A stretch of 64,000 bases of DNA from Wuchereria bancrofti (taxonomy: Eukaryota; Nematoda; Chromadorea; Rhabditida; Onchocercidae): the NCBI GenBank assembly GCA_005281725.1, contig SSBO01000004.1, positions 930,001 to 994,000 of the forward strand. The letters run 5' to 3'. The notes under the pieces are model-generated. The model did not search any database. It was not told where the DNA came from and saw nothing but the letters and a program-made list of their open reading frames with translations. Positions 1 to 17,710 of this stretch are shown here, one piece after another. The stretch's first letter is position 1. Each line of letters begins with the position of its first letter. Both the position numbers and the translations under genes were made by a program.

Positions 1-5146
<5,146 letters not shown>

Positions 5147-6674
5147 TTATTGATTATCTTCTTCAACTTTCCATACTTCTTCGAAACTAGACGTCAGTTT
5201 AGAACACATCAGCGCGGCGCTCAACGGAAAATTGCTTAATTTCACCTCTTCTTCGGTATAATCCACAGTGGTCTATAAGTACCTCTCTGAATGTTAGATA
5301 TATTTTGGACCATTTTATGCAAAATGAATTTTTTTACTATGTTATTTCAATAACTTGCAGTAGTTTGCAACAGTGAATAGTAAGAGGAATCACGTTGACA
5401 ATACATTAACTTTGGTTTCGAATTTGCTAACCTTTCCCTTCGCAAACCCACCAATGACGACTGCAATGGGTTTATTACCAGCACTTTTGGCAAATTGTGT
5501 ACAATTCATATATTCTGGAGCTTGATATGACGCCAGCACTTTCCGACAACCAGTCGGTAGATGAATGCTTACTGGGTTTTTAATCACTTTCAGCAACTTC
5601 ACTGAACTATCAGCTGCACGTATAGATAATTTATGTAGTAGCTGCACTAAAATCAAACAACGGTTAATCAGGTGTTCATTTGATAAATTAATTGAAGACA
5701 AAAACAGTAAATAAATATTGATTTGGGCGCACTAAAGTACCAAACTGGAAGTAAAATGCAATCCCATGCAATCGATTTACTTGTAGTAGTAGACAATATG
5801 AATTTGACTGGTTAGTAAAGAAAATATGTAAAATGAACCCATCAAACCACAGAATCGATCGAATGTCCTCGGGATACGAATTTGAGAGTTCACTTCGATC
5901 AATACGTTGTTCACGGTGTGCACATAAATTTGCAATAAATTCGCTCGATTTAATGGACTATCAAGAAGCATCAGAAGGCACTACAAGACATAAATATTTA
6001 GAAGTGCTAACTAAGAAAATGCAGAAACATGCCTTTGGTCAAAATTTAATTCACTTACTAATATTATGGCCCACAAACAAAATTTTATAATAAGCACAAC
6101 GAAAAGCAAAATCCATTGAACAACTGAAGTAGAAAGAAAACGGAAGGAAAGTTCATCTTTAAAATTAAATGAAATATCTACTTGATGCAGAATATCTGGT
6201 CGAAAATCAGCGGGATCTCTTTTCTGGTTTCGAATGAAGTTGGCATGCCTGTCACTAGAGAGAATCACATAGTCTTTGCCTACCTGCAAAAACGTGAGTC
6301 GGATAAAAAATGTCAAAACAGGAAAACGATCTAATTCCAATAAATGATGCCTTCGCACTAATCCAACTGTAATAATTGAAAGTGCTTCTTTCTGTTGAAA
6401 GATTTAAATCCCGTAAAATTAGTAACAAATAAAAGGAAGACAAAATACTAATACTATTTTGTATGGTGCGCAGCACTCATTCAAACTTGATTAGTAATTT
6501 ATTTTATCAATTCCACTGAAAGACAACAGCAGCGTATATCTGTAGCTGAAAATACATAACCTTCGCACTCTCCAAAGAGCATTTCTCGATGATAACGATG
6601 AGCCGTTTCTTATTATCGTGCTCAACTTCCTCATCATTCTTCTTGATACGTTTAGCTACTGGTACTTCAGGCAT
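5147..6674 (-). CDS. EMG1: EMG1/NEP1 rRNA pseudouridine methyltransferase
   Basis: Five exons on the minus strand join in phase into a 232-aa protein: 6674-6561, 6283-6182, 5980-5839, 5646-5432 and 5272-5147 (stop TAA at 5149-5147). The family is a SPOUT-class (alpha/beta knot) enzyme. It N1-methylates a hypermodified pseudouridine in 18S rRNA and also acts as an assembly factor for the 40S subunit in the nucleolus. Family motifs are plain: RPDILHQ and LLDSPLNRA with [12 protein letters not shown], then [20 protein letters not shown] in the SAM-binding trefoil knot, and [10 protein letters not shown] near the end. The length agrees with human EMG1 (about 244 aa). The lysine/glutamate-rich N-terminal tail is short. 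An acceptor-like TTACAG lies just upstream of the ATG and may be a spliced-leader site. No key motif is missing, so it should be functional. Confidence 0.95.
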
Positions 6675-8962
6675 TTATTGACTTCAACACAAAGATCGTT
6701 TATTTCTTCTGTAAGTATAGATATTCACATAAATGATGGAAAGGGTGGAAAGACTAGGTCAGCAGCCTTAGTAATAAGTAAGATGGATTTATCTTTCAGG
6801 TTTCTAAACACAGGATAATGTCGATAACCATCGACATAATGATTTAAATAAATAAATAAACAAACAAACAAATAAATATATTAATTTCTTTTCTTTTTTA
6901 TTTTTTTTAAATATTTACAAATTTTATGAATATTTTCTTCGTTTAGACCTTTTCGTATATATCTAATTAAGAGAAAGGAGGAGATCCACGTGCACTTTTT
7001 CAAGCAATCTTTTCTTGCTTCGTCCTATCACAATTGAGAACACATTTGCAACATTTTTCGCATTTCAAAGAGAACCGACTCAAATTGAAAAAAGAAGCTC
7101 TGGATGGAATGAGACCTAAAGTAACGAATGAAAATCTCGAGGTGGATATTTCACAAGATGCTTTCTGAGCTAAATCATTTAAAGATCTAAGTGTCATCTA
7201 ACGCTTCGCACACTAATTCCCATTCGGGCTGCATGCCCTCGTACAGCAGAATTTCTAGGTTACGAAGTGCCCCATATAGCACGGTTCTAGGCTATACGCA
7301 CCTCACATAACAAGCGCATCACGTAAACGCCACTCGCAACAAGAACTCCTGGAAGTGTCTGTGACTTACCTAAGAAAATAAGCCTCATTAACAAAATACC
7401 TGAGCTGCAACACAAAGAATGCTTGCAGGTTTCCGCGCGAAATTCCGAATTGCTATTTTGAATGTGACAAGTTGAAGTGATGAAATACCATTTATCGGAT
7501 GGTGTAAGGTCGAACTGCGCGCAGTGAATACATAAGTTGCATGCACGCAAATAAAAAGCCTCATTTCAAATGCATGTCATGCACTGAAACATTCATCGTG
7601 AAAACATGTCAGTAAGTCTGTTATCCTTTGGTTAAAAGGTATAACATCCTATTCATGTTGTTGGAAATACCACTGTTCTGCATTTAACGAGAGCGAGCGA
7701 TCAGTGGACTGAATGAATAATAATTAGTTAATGAGATGAGTTGGAACCAAGAAATATTACGACATAAATGAAGTGACGTACGACATAAGCGCTCTTCGAT
7801 TTGCGAATCTTCTTTCTTTACTACTCCACTATATTATATTGCGGGAATTGCACAAATCAAGGACAGCTGACCAAATGGCATTGATACGTATTGTCAAGGA
7901 ATGACTCATCCTGTGTTGTACTTCACTGTTGTTTCTATCCAACTGTTCGTTAGTCTTGCGTACTCTCCGAACGTCTCAATCACCATCCTTCTTTCTGATC
8001 TATTTGCACCGTTCTATCACTATATCCCTTCTATTATTCATTCGTATTTTTTTAGAGGATTGAGGAAGACTAAGTGCTATTGCATAGAATCGTGCAAATT
8101 GATGTTGGACGTTATGCGCACCGTACGGAACAGTTCAACGGCATCACCTGTGGGAATCATTTCCCTACAAATTGTATCACTGGTTCACTTCATTAAAATC
8201 ATTAGAGTTAACAATAAGCACCGTTCCTCTCGTAGAGCTGGTCGAACCCTTACGAATAGAGAGGAGAGAGAGGGAGATGCATTCACTTCCGTACTTGATG
8301 TTAGCCTTTTCTGGCGAGAAGATGAGCTGGTCGACTCGTCCTCTTCTCCTTTTCATTATGCGAGTTCGTGAGTGACCGTTCATGTCCCACTGTCACTGTT
8401 TGATCGATGATGAATGGACAGTATGCATTGTGAAAAAGATGCTGTTGCTTATTAGAGGTGACATGCGTATCCCATCTGTCCCTCTTTTGTTCTATTTTTA
8501 TCTGTTGAGATGGGAAATGATAGGTCTCACGAAGCTTTTGAAATACTTCTCGTTATTCCATGATATTCTGCAGAATCATCACATATTACCTGATTGGCAG
8601 AGATAAGGCCGATATTTGTCCAACACATTTTTAATAAGGACGGAATCGCTAATTTCAGATATTAAGAAAAAAGTAAAGTGAAGCTGTTTGCATAAAAAAA
8701 TTTGGTGTACAAGATCGAACGGAACAAGTGAGGAATAAAAAGGATGATATATTTCAGTCACTTACCGTTTAGCATAGGCGTAAATTTTTATTTTAGAAAT
8801 TTCTTCTAAATGCTTTCGACAGTGTATTGAAACGTTTTTAGATTATGCTTGTCTTAATGTACAGTTTCATACCATTTTTATATACCACTTCTATTCTTTT
8901 TAATTTTACAAACTCTTGGGTTCTCTATTTACCTGGTTAAATTTTTTAAAACAAAAGAAGTG
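6675..8962. other. Intergenic between EMG1 and caspase
   Basis: No gene recognised. An AATA/AACA-type microsatellite lies at about 6845-6877. A 156-codon open frame at 7901-8371 (plus) begins hydrophobic and ends Ser/Arg-rich. It has no recognised domain, overlaps other open frames on both strands, and is left uncalled. This region includes the upstream sequence of both flanking genes, which are transcribed away from each other. Confidence 0.4.
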
Positions 8963-11611
8963 ATGGAGGACACCGTCATGACTTCGGAACGTCGTCGATT
9001 ACTGGACAAACACTTGGATACGTGGACACAAAGTCTGCAGTTGGATGACGTGATGGTTTTCCTTCTTTCCAACAGTGTATTCAATGAGCATATTGTTGAT
9101 ATCATCAAGGTTACTGTGTATAACCTTATGTGATACATTTGAATCCTGAAATCAATAGTGAGGATTTCCCATAAAATATTGAAATTTTTTTTTGCTCTTG
9201 TAATCCTTTCACTATTTGTAGAGTGAGTCCACCGTCGCTATGCAGCGATACCAGTTCATACGGCAGTTGAAGATGCGAGGAAATACAGCTTTTTCTTTAT
9301 TTTATCAGTCACTGTTAAAAACGAATCAAAGGTATGTCAGGTTACACGTCTAAAAGCTAGTTTGGGCTGTAAATGTTTAAGGGAATTTTGAGACCGCAGT
9401 TTTAAATTAGGAAAGTTTGTCTTTTATTTCAATTTTTAATATTCAGTGCTGCAAATGTTGTGAAAAAAAAAAAGGGAATGATGCGTAACTAAACTTTAGA
9501 TATTTGGCCCATTTGATGGAAAGTGAATTAAGCAGTGAAGACAAAAACAATGTTGGGCAAGAGATTGAATATAGGTAACAAACTTTGTATTTCTTTATCG
9601 GACTACTGGGACACTTCCTCAAAGTACGAGATAGGATGGTATGTTGTCTTACAGGCACCAATCAAGTTCATTCGTTCTTTTTTTATCTCTGAAATCTTTT
9701 TTGCAATCTATTTTCATCTCTCGCATGCCTTCTATTGTACGTATCTGAAATGCATTTTTAATGGTTTCAAATACTTTCAGTTTGTATTTGTCTTTTTTAC
9801 ATAAAGGAATATCTGTTATATGAAAGGCTTATTTTGTTGTCTTTTTTTATTTTTCTAATAACATTTAATATTTTTTCAATTTTCTTCCATTGGTTTTAAG
9901 GTCAGTTTTGCATAGTAACCCATCCACTGATGAAAATTGCCAAAGTATTGCTTGTCACAGTCCAACACCCGCAGCGATTCAAAGGAACTGTTCGTACTAT
10001 AGTTCATATGAGTGTGTAAGAAGTAAGTTATTTGATCTGAAAAGAGACTGTTAGGTTACAACAAATTTAAAGCGAACATTTTTTCGAAGTATTTTCTGTA
10101 AAGATCTATTTTAATTATAGTGCGTGAGCCTGCTGGTATACTTCATGACTTGATGGTGGATTTCATTGACACTGCTGCGAACCTCTCTTCTTTTGATGTT
10201 AATTTGGTGAGTATTAGTAGCAAACCGTAAAAAAAGTTCCATAACTTTTAAGAATATGTTTATTAGTGTATTGTAAAGTAGTGCAATCTTTAGACTTATA
10301 AAATAGTGCAGTCTTGATAAAGAACCGACGCTGTTTTGCAGTACCAGACAAAACTTTTTTTGTATAGTAGTTAGAGTAGTGGAAACATTCGCGGCAAACT
10401 AAAATAGGAAGCAGTAAAAATATTTCATTATATTAAGTTCTTCTAGTTCTTGCGTTGCAAGTCTTTAATATCTTGCTTTAGGTGTATCCCAATTTCTCGT
10501 CACCCCGTGGAGTGGCACTAATTATCAATAACCGTTATTTCCTTGATATGCCAGAAAGAATCGGTACCGACGTTGACGAAATTAATTTGAACAATCTTTT
10601 TCGGCAACTTAATTATACAGTTTCGGTTTGCCGAAATTTGTGTGCGAAGGTAATTTTTTTCATTTATACGAAGATTTTGGGAAATGAATTACTTGGAACG
10701 TCGTCAAAATGTCTAGTTGCAATGACCTGATGATGAATTATATATTCCATTGTTTTCATTGCTTAAAGGAGATGCTTACTGCTATCCGAGATTTCTCCAA
10801 ACGCCCGGAGCATAAACACTTGGATTCTTGTGTCGTTTGCGTGTTGACACATGGTGAACATGGTGAACTGTATGGGACGGATGATGTCGCTATATCGGTA
10901 TTGGAGTTTGTTTCCTGTCTAAATGCACGGAACTGCCCTGCTCTAGCTCATAAACCAAAACTCTTTTTCCTGCAAGCCTGCAGAGGACGTAAGTTTTATT
11001 TCAAATTGTTATGGGATTTGGTCGTTAAAGCAATATAAATAAATTATATATATATATATTGTTTGTAGAGCAGTACGATCGAGGATTTGGCACAGAGTGT
11101 GATGGACCAGATGGATATTTTGATCGTTGGTTTACTTGTACCACTTCTCAGCCTAAGAGCAGTTTACCAATGGAACAGAAGACAAAGTAATGTTACTATT
11201 TGAAAAAAAAAAAAACCATAACCTCCTGTAAGTGCTAGTAAAATAATCATCTTTAATTTTAGATCACCGATAGAAGCCGACATATTAGTATCTTATGCAA
11301 CTACTCCAGGATATGTTTCGTGGCGCAATTCCATGAAAGGTAGCTGGTTCGTACAAAGCATATGTGAAGTGTTTGCTAAGTATGCAAAATCCACCGACAT
11401 TTTGTCGATGTTAACACTGGTTAGTTTTTGAGATATTGATCTTCGATATTTAATTTCTGTTTGCGTCGTACTATTGATGTATTTGCAGGTGAATAAGCAG
11501 GTAGCTGATGCTTTCGAAAGTTCCAGCGGTTCCTTCAAACAGATCCCTGACCATTCCTCCAGGCTGCGCAAAGCTTTCTACTTCTTCCCAGGAACCATTA
11601 AACCTTTTTAA
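8963..11611 (+). CDS. ced-3: CED-3-type CARD caspase
   Basis: Ten exons splice in phase into 441 aa: 8963-9109, 9222-9331, 9500-9574, 9901-10022, 10121-10206, 10482-10649, 10769-10988, 11069-11186, 11263-11419 and 11489-11611. This is a cysteine protease that cuts after aspartate and executes programmed cell death. Residues 1 to about 90 form a CARD-like prodomain (RRRLLDKHLDTW, then RQLKMRGNTAFSLFYQSL) that would bind a CED-4/Apaf-1 type activator. A linker of about 70 aa follows. The p20 part has RGVALIINN, the catalytic His264 in LTHGEHG, and the catalytic Cys307 in the pentapeptide QACRG. The p10 part has YVSWRNSMKGSWFVQS, and the protein ends with RLRKAFYFFPG, as in CED-3. The linker is shorter than in C. 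elegans CED-3 (503 aa). Both catalytic residues and the substrate-pocket SWR are intact, so an active enzyme is expected. A second in-frame ATG lies 15 nt downstream. Confidence 0.95.
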
Positions 11612-13239
11612 ATGTTTTTGTATATGTTAATCAAAAATTTTGCTGTAATGTTTGTCACTATTCTGCGCTACTTATTCGGAATAACGTCATATTTTGGCAT
11701 TTTGGCATCTGATCCTTCTGATGAGTTTTCGTATGGTTCATCATCATGGTTTCACTTGAACACAGCTGTACAGGTTGTACGATTAAAATTCTGCCAAGCA
11801 TTATAACTTTTGAAATGTAACAGGAATTTAGTGAAAATGAAGTACTAACGGATCGAGGAGTTCTGGAATTCTCTTCTTTATAGTTTCGACATTATTGCTT
11901 CTATTTGACATTATACTTGTATTTGTGTTAGCTTCCTATGTGAAGAAATGACCATGACAATAAATTTCTAGTAGATCATTATTCATTCGTGTCTGCCAAT
12001 GTCCAGTTTTTACTGCTTGTTTTTCTAGTAATCCCTCCTCGTTTCTAAAGTTTTCTGAGCTGAAAGCAGTAATATAATGTTTTAATTTGACTGGTTTGGT
12101 AGTATGAGTTGTATTCGAATGTTGTACAATTTTTATGTGCCTTTGTCGAACTTTTACCTTCCACTATGGTCATTTTGTTGTTCTTGGATTTATTTGTATT
12201 TTCGTTATTTGTTATTAGCACGAATAAGTCAAAGTAGTTTAATCTTAATTTTTTTTATTAGCATGAAGAAGGGGAAGTAATTTGATTTTAGTTAAACTTC
12301 CATTATAAGTTCTCCATTTCTTCGGTAATCTCACTTCCTTAATCTCAGTTTTCTTATCGTTCTCAATTATTCAATCATTCCAGTCTTCTTTCGGTGCTTC
12401 ATTACTTCCAGTAATTTAGTGGTATTTATAATTTGTCAAGTTGCATTATCATTATGGTTAGCAAATGTCGTACTGTGTTGAAGACACGTGGGTTTCCACA
12501 GTGCCTGCTATCCATAAATAATTATTGTCTACGAGAATAATGTTATGTTTTCGTGAGTTGGTCTGTGTAAAGATGTTAAGCGAATATCGGAAGTATTCAA
12601 AGATCTAAAATGAGGTGACCATTGGATGTATGTTTATATATAGTGCACCGGAATGGATCACCAGGAAGCGAAACAGTGGCATTCTTCTCACTAAGTGGCC
12701 AATTTCACAAGTCCAAGCAAATTAGATTGGATTTGTTTTCTTAAATAGTTTTAGAGTGGTTGTAATTGAAATATCAGTTGTGATTGAAGTGTCTTATGTG
12801 ATGGTCTGTCTATAAGGTTGACCCATACGAGAGTAACATTTCAATATGTCGAATACATCGGAAAGTTCAGCCACATTGAAGGGTATACTGAAAGAAGCAG
12901 AACAGCCAACAATTGGTTCGTTACAAGTAACCAAGCTTTACAAGTTAGGCAGATACTGCTGAACTAAGTGTGTAAATAACTGCAAGTGTCAAGCATACCA
13001 ACGATGGTAGAGTCGGACAAGTTGCGGAACTATATCTCCCAAAGTTGGACGTAATTACCAATATTCGATTCACTGAATCTGAATCAATCTGATGGTGTTT
13101 GGTAGTTCCCAAACACCATCAGATATGTAAGTTACGCAGTGCTTTTTAAGTGAAGTCGAGAATTAGATAACAGTGTTTTGTTATGTATTTCAGGTCAGTT
13201 TGTGATAAATTTTTTCCAAAAGTACTTTTATCGAATGGG
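11612..13239. other. Intergenic between caspase and bL17m
   Basis: Mostly AT-rich 3' flank of the caspase gene. A 38-codon open frame starts at 12847 (ATG) but leads nowhere and is not called. A perfect 16-bp hairpin sits at 13087-13124, about 115 bp before the bL17m start codon. Confidence 0.4.
13087..13124. repeat. Perfect 16-bp fold-back hairpin
   Basis: Arms 13087-13102 and 13109-13124 are exact reverse complements with the 6-nt loop TAGTTC. It lies just upstream of the bL17m gene. It could be a transcribed structure or a recent fold-back mutation; there is no T-run, so it does not resemble a terminator. Confidence 0.85.
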
Positions 13240-14497
13240 ATGTCAGCATCACGAACGGTAACTTGGTTACCGCGAATACCAAAAGCAGTGAAGATTGGGC
13301 ACATTCCTCAACGTTTGAAATCACCGCGACTGGATTTTCAGCGAGCTCGTCTTGAGGTAGGTGTTCTTCACTAAAAGAACTTTTGTCTTTCCAACAAAGT
13401 TTTAGTGCATGTTCGACTGAAGTTACCGTGTAATTGTAATGTTTTGGACATTAGAGAATTTGCTGCGCAGAAACCGCTCCTACATACTTGTATGTGATGA
13501 GATTTCAGTCGGTTGAATACTGCTTGCGTTATTACAGATCCTACGGAGGATGTGTAGTACTTTATTTCGTGAAGAACGGGCAGAATTTCGATTTCACCGT
13601 GCAGTGGAGCTTCGTCCTTACGTGGAAAGGGTTAACGCTTTATCAAAATCTACTTTTTCTGAACATTTTTTTTCGTAATTCAAGTTTTTCGCCATTATAA
13701 TTACGTAAAAATAACAACAAATAAACTGAAGAAATTTGTTGATCTGGATATTTTATAGCTTCTCCAGTTTGGAATACTTCGTGGTTCTGAAGATCCATAT
13801 ACTAAAGAAATGGTGGATTGGTGGATAATGGACGGAGATATACGCGAGAAATTTTTCGAAGTTTATGTTCCTCGATTTCGAGAAAAAGAAGGTTTTGGTT
13901 AACTTTTTTATTTTGAGTGAATTTTGTGTATACATTTCAAATATGGATATGGAGGAAGAGGTCAAGAAGCCAGTCTTCCCCTTCCAAATTATTCTTCCTA
14001 GTGATCGAAAACTTCCTAGTTCTGATAGGTATTGGTGTGGGTAATAATTTGTTTGCTAATGATTGCATCATACGATATTCACTCTCATGATTGCTTTTTG
14101 ATTTAATGAATTTAATATGTAGAAAGAGAAAGGGTAGTGAGAACTGTTCATTTGAAAAAGTAATGAAGAATATTTCTCAGGTCCGTTTACATCGTTATAT
14201 TTTATCCAGGACGATCCTAGTGAAGGACATTTTCATAGAGGAGTCATTGAATTAAACGGCATGTATTTTATTATATATCATATGTGTAATTATTAAGGAA
14301 AAAGAAAAGTGATTGCAGTTAAAATCTTCCATATATTGAGTCTTTAGTATATTGAATTTTTTTTTTCAGGTAATCCTTATCCACCTATAGTCATCGAACA
14401 AATGGATTATTCTCACAATTTACTCAATGTGCTTCTGAAAAATGCAATTTATCAACAAATGTCAAACTTGCAGACGCAACATGCTTCGGCGAAATAG
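13240..14497 (+). CDS. mrpl-17: Mitochondrial ribosomal protein bL17m
   Basis: Five exons join in phase into 184 aa: 13240-13356, 13538-13630, 13759-13897, 14181-14258 and 14370-14497. The protein belongs to the large subunit of the mitochondrial ribosome. The bL17 core is clear: IGHIPQRLKSPRLDFQRARL, then RREILR-like ILRRM and FREERAEFRFHRAVELRPYV, then YTKEMVDWWIMDGDIREKFF. The C-terminal GVIELNGNPYPP matches the animal MRPL17 extension (human VIEYKGNCLPP). Exon 4 must end at 14258 before GC rather than GT; the nearest GT donor would bring a stop codon, so the last intron is of the GC-AG class. The start ATG at 13240 was chosen because the family has a short N-terminus; the frame is open a little further upstream. 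Confidence 0.9.
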
Positions 14498-15062
14498 TGT
14501 TGAAAATTACCGGAATAGTGGCGTGATACTAGGCTTTGATAATCCCTATATAGCCATCTGAGAAAAGATTTGACATAAAAAACTTCATATTCTTATCCAA
14601 CGTTTCTTGATGTTCCTACTCTTAGAACTTTTAAAATAGAGAATGGCTGATGAATTTGGAATTTCTGCAGTGAGGGTTATGTAAGAGAGTAGAGTCTTTA
14701 ACTCTTCGAATCATGGATCTTCCACAGTGTGCTTATAAGTGGTAGTAGAACTTGTTTTGTATTTGGTAGGTGTTGTATTGGGTAAACTGTCAACTATTGT
14801 AATAAATTGTGCAGGTGTAAGAATACTCTCGGTACTTGATATTTCCCTACATCAGGAGTTATCGGATTCATAGATGATCCCCACGCACATTAGTAAGAGT
14901 GCAGTGACGAAACGGCATAGAAAAAAGTAACATATTCTGAAAAAATATAATTAAAAGAGTAGAATATATAAAAACATTGACTAATCCTAGAATGGAAACG
15001 CAATAAAAAGGTCATAAATAAAAGCTGTATGAAATTACACTTTCTGTGGACCATTATCACCA
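14498..15062. other. Convergent 3' region
   Basis: This is the 3' flank shared by the bL17m gene (plus) and the Cys/His-rich gene (minus), which end toward each other. No coding sequence is seen. Confidence 0.5.
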
Positions 15063-17029
15063 TCATTTGCGGCATTTTCCACATTTCATGATATGCTCAT
15101 GAAAATCTCCCAACGTTTCAAATTTATTAGATTCTATCTCGCACGCTGTGCAGTGTAAGTTGAGTATTTGTTTAACATAGCATTTGCTTACTGGATAATT
15201 CGTCTTGTGCTCTGCCGATATAGTGCAGTTCATAGAAGCCTGTAAACATTACTAATTTTAAATTAGTGGCTGAGTCAAAATTTTCTCACCTGATCAAATT
15301 ATTGTGAAGATTCCGAAAATCAAAAATAAGAAATTATGGAAATCAGGAATCCCAAACAAGAAGCCGATCTCCAACAAATCCAAGTTCTAGGTTAAAACTT
15401 TGAAAAAGATAGCGGACTTAATAAAAAATCCACATTCTTAATGTAAGGCTACAATTTTATTCCAACAGTTATCTTGCTTTCATTACTTGATCAAACAATA
15501 ACTCACTATACGAGCCAAAAATAAGAGAAGACATAGTAACGTTCAATTTGAGAAAATTGGAGATCGCAAGTCTTCAGTTCTAACAAGTTCTGTTTTCTAA
15601 AGCCACGAGAGTTCTTGTTTTTTAGCCATGGTATACCTCAGCAGAAAGCCGTTTAGGTGAATCTGTTGCAGAGCTGTCACGTTTCAAATATTCATTGCAA
15701 ATACAGTTGCGGTGGAAGGCCATTTCGGATTCAGCACATTGAAGATTTGCTTTTATGAGCTGCTTGTTGAATAAATTATCTCCCGAGCGTTTCCCCACTT
15801 CATCATTATTTGAGCAGCATCCTGTCGTACTCACAACCTTTATCAGTGGGTCATGAGATGAACTGCTAGAATCCATTTCAGTTTGGGAAATGTCGGGTAA
15901 ACAATATTCAGTTGGATTTGAACATTTATAAATGTTGTGTTGGCAATACGAAGCAGTTTGCAAATTTATCGCACCCTAGATTTATTATTCTGTTCAGTTC
16001 GGGAATAGGATAGTATAGCTTATTACAGCTTTCTAATTGTTCAAAAGAATGCTTTATGTTAGTATGTTATCTCTCCCCCTTATGGAAGCTGGTTTCACCT
16101 GTTTAAAACTCATTGACCTGCAGCAACTCTTAACCTGTATGTATTGAATGTCCGTCTCCTACATACAGTTTAGGGATTGCTGCACATCTGTATCAGCTGG
16201 ATTTCATCAACAGTTATGCTCAATCCCTAACTAGGAATGCTTCCAACCTTAGATTTCCAAACAAATTCTTACATTGTACTGCCGCATGTGTTAAGTTAAA
16301 ATGACTTGCAAACTTCCTGTTAGAATTGCAGAAAGAAAAGAATCTCGAACCTACCTCAAGGGAATCATTTCGTACATCTCTTTTGAGGACTCAGTTTCGA
16401 GGATACGAAACCTAGGGAGTCGAATCGACTGCGGATTTGGTATCCGTTCCAATACCGCCATTGCATCTTTACATCTGCTGCGCACACCCATTTGCGCAAC
16501 TTTTATGTCTAAAATATACCAAATAGCTTTTCGGCTCGCTTACTTAAACCACATGTGTCCAATTTTTTTTTTGCGTCCAATTTTTTTAGACGGTCAGTGT
16601 CTATAGGGCAGAACTGTATACGCCTTGTGCTCTGAGGAGTAAAAGTCACATAATGTCACACAAATCCTCCGAAAAAGGATTGGGCGGAACTGTGTCTATA
16701 ATAAATGGTACAGCGCAGATAAGTCTACAAATGTTGGAACAATTTTTACACCATATCTCGGAAGTTCATTAAATGTAGAGAATATTATTTGTGACCGTTG
16801 ATTCTTATCTGTCTTGAACAGACCTCGTTCAAGATCATTCACTGAACTGTTTTTCTTTATGCATACATGTTCCTCAATTCTCTTCAATGCAACTGTTGCA
16901 AAGCCACATTTTGAACAAAGGAAAGGAGCTGCCCGAGGTAGAACATTATAATGCAGTGAACGATTACGGATCTTCTTCGCCAAACTGATATTTTTCCTGC
17001 GAAGAAATCGCCAACTTTTCCTTCTGAAG
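15063..17029 (-). CDS. Unknown protein with two Cys/His finger-like motifs (5' end not found)
   Basis: Not recognised. Five minus-strand exons chain in phase: an open frame from about 17029 to 16752, then 16508-16355, a 19-nt exon 16117-16099, 15975-15637, and 15239-15063 with stop TGA. The first exon has no suitable ATG, so at least one more exon lies upstream. Two finger-like clusters are visible. CSKCGFATVALKRIEEHVC is in the first exon; HCTACE, FHEHIMKC and GKC form the second at the extreme C-terminus. Both resemble degenerate C2H2 fingers in which the last His is Cys. Between them lies a Ser- and Cys-rich stretch without known domain. The phase-consistent 19-nt exon is the weakest link. 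DNA or RNA binding is a guess from the fingers only. Confidence 0.55.
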
Positions 17030-17710
17030 AAGTTTCCTATTCAAACTGATATTTCTTTGATCTATAATAAGGAATTTACTAGTCAATCAGTTTTAAATCT
17101 GAGGAAGAAAGATTTGTAAAGTGATGATAAAATGCACAACATGATAGATTCGAGGAATTGAATGTTTTACAACGGATGAAATAAGAAGTTGTGACTGCAT
17201 CTTCAAAATCTGGCTATTAAATTTCTTCAGGGCATAGTGAACCTCCTCCCTTCACCTGTGTTGCAATCAACATAAGAAGTGAAGTTGTTGAAAGATGCGA
17301 GAAACATAAAGGCAATCGATTTCACGCTCATTTTGAGATCTTCCCGTCTCTTCATTTATTTTCTGGACCCTGTGTATTGATGAATGCTTATGTTTTTTTA
17401 TTTAGATGCAAGCTCCGGAATATTCCAATATTTCACAGAAGAAGCAGTACACAGTTGAACTAACGTTCCTTTCATTCATAGAAAGACAGGAGATTTTTAA
17501 AAACTCTAAATTTTCTAGCATTTCAGATAAGGCAGTAGAGCCGAGTTAATGTATTCAAGAGATACTGAGTTGAGACGAGTGTCACCGAAAACTACTGAAT
17601 CTAAGCGTATCTTCACACCAACAATTCTCCTTTGTAATATAGTGGACATTTAAGGAGAAAACTTATACCTGATCAGGAAACGTCGAAAAGCTGGATGCAC
17701 ATAACGTAAT
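17030..17710. other. Divergent intergenic region
   Basis: Lies between the 5' part of the Cys/His-rich gene (minus) and the OIG-like gene (plus). It probably holds missing upstream exon(s) of the former. A 48-codon plus-strand open frame beginning with ATG at 17405, just after TATTTAG, is present but unassigned. Confidence 0.35.

Noticed and set aside
7901..8371. 156-codon plus-strand open frame with hydrophobic start
   Set aside because: No domain, frames open on the other strand too, no splice partners; kept only as a remark.
16301..16606. 101-codon plus-strand open frame
   Set aside because: It is the antisense shadow of a phase-consistent minus-strand exon (16508-16355).
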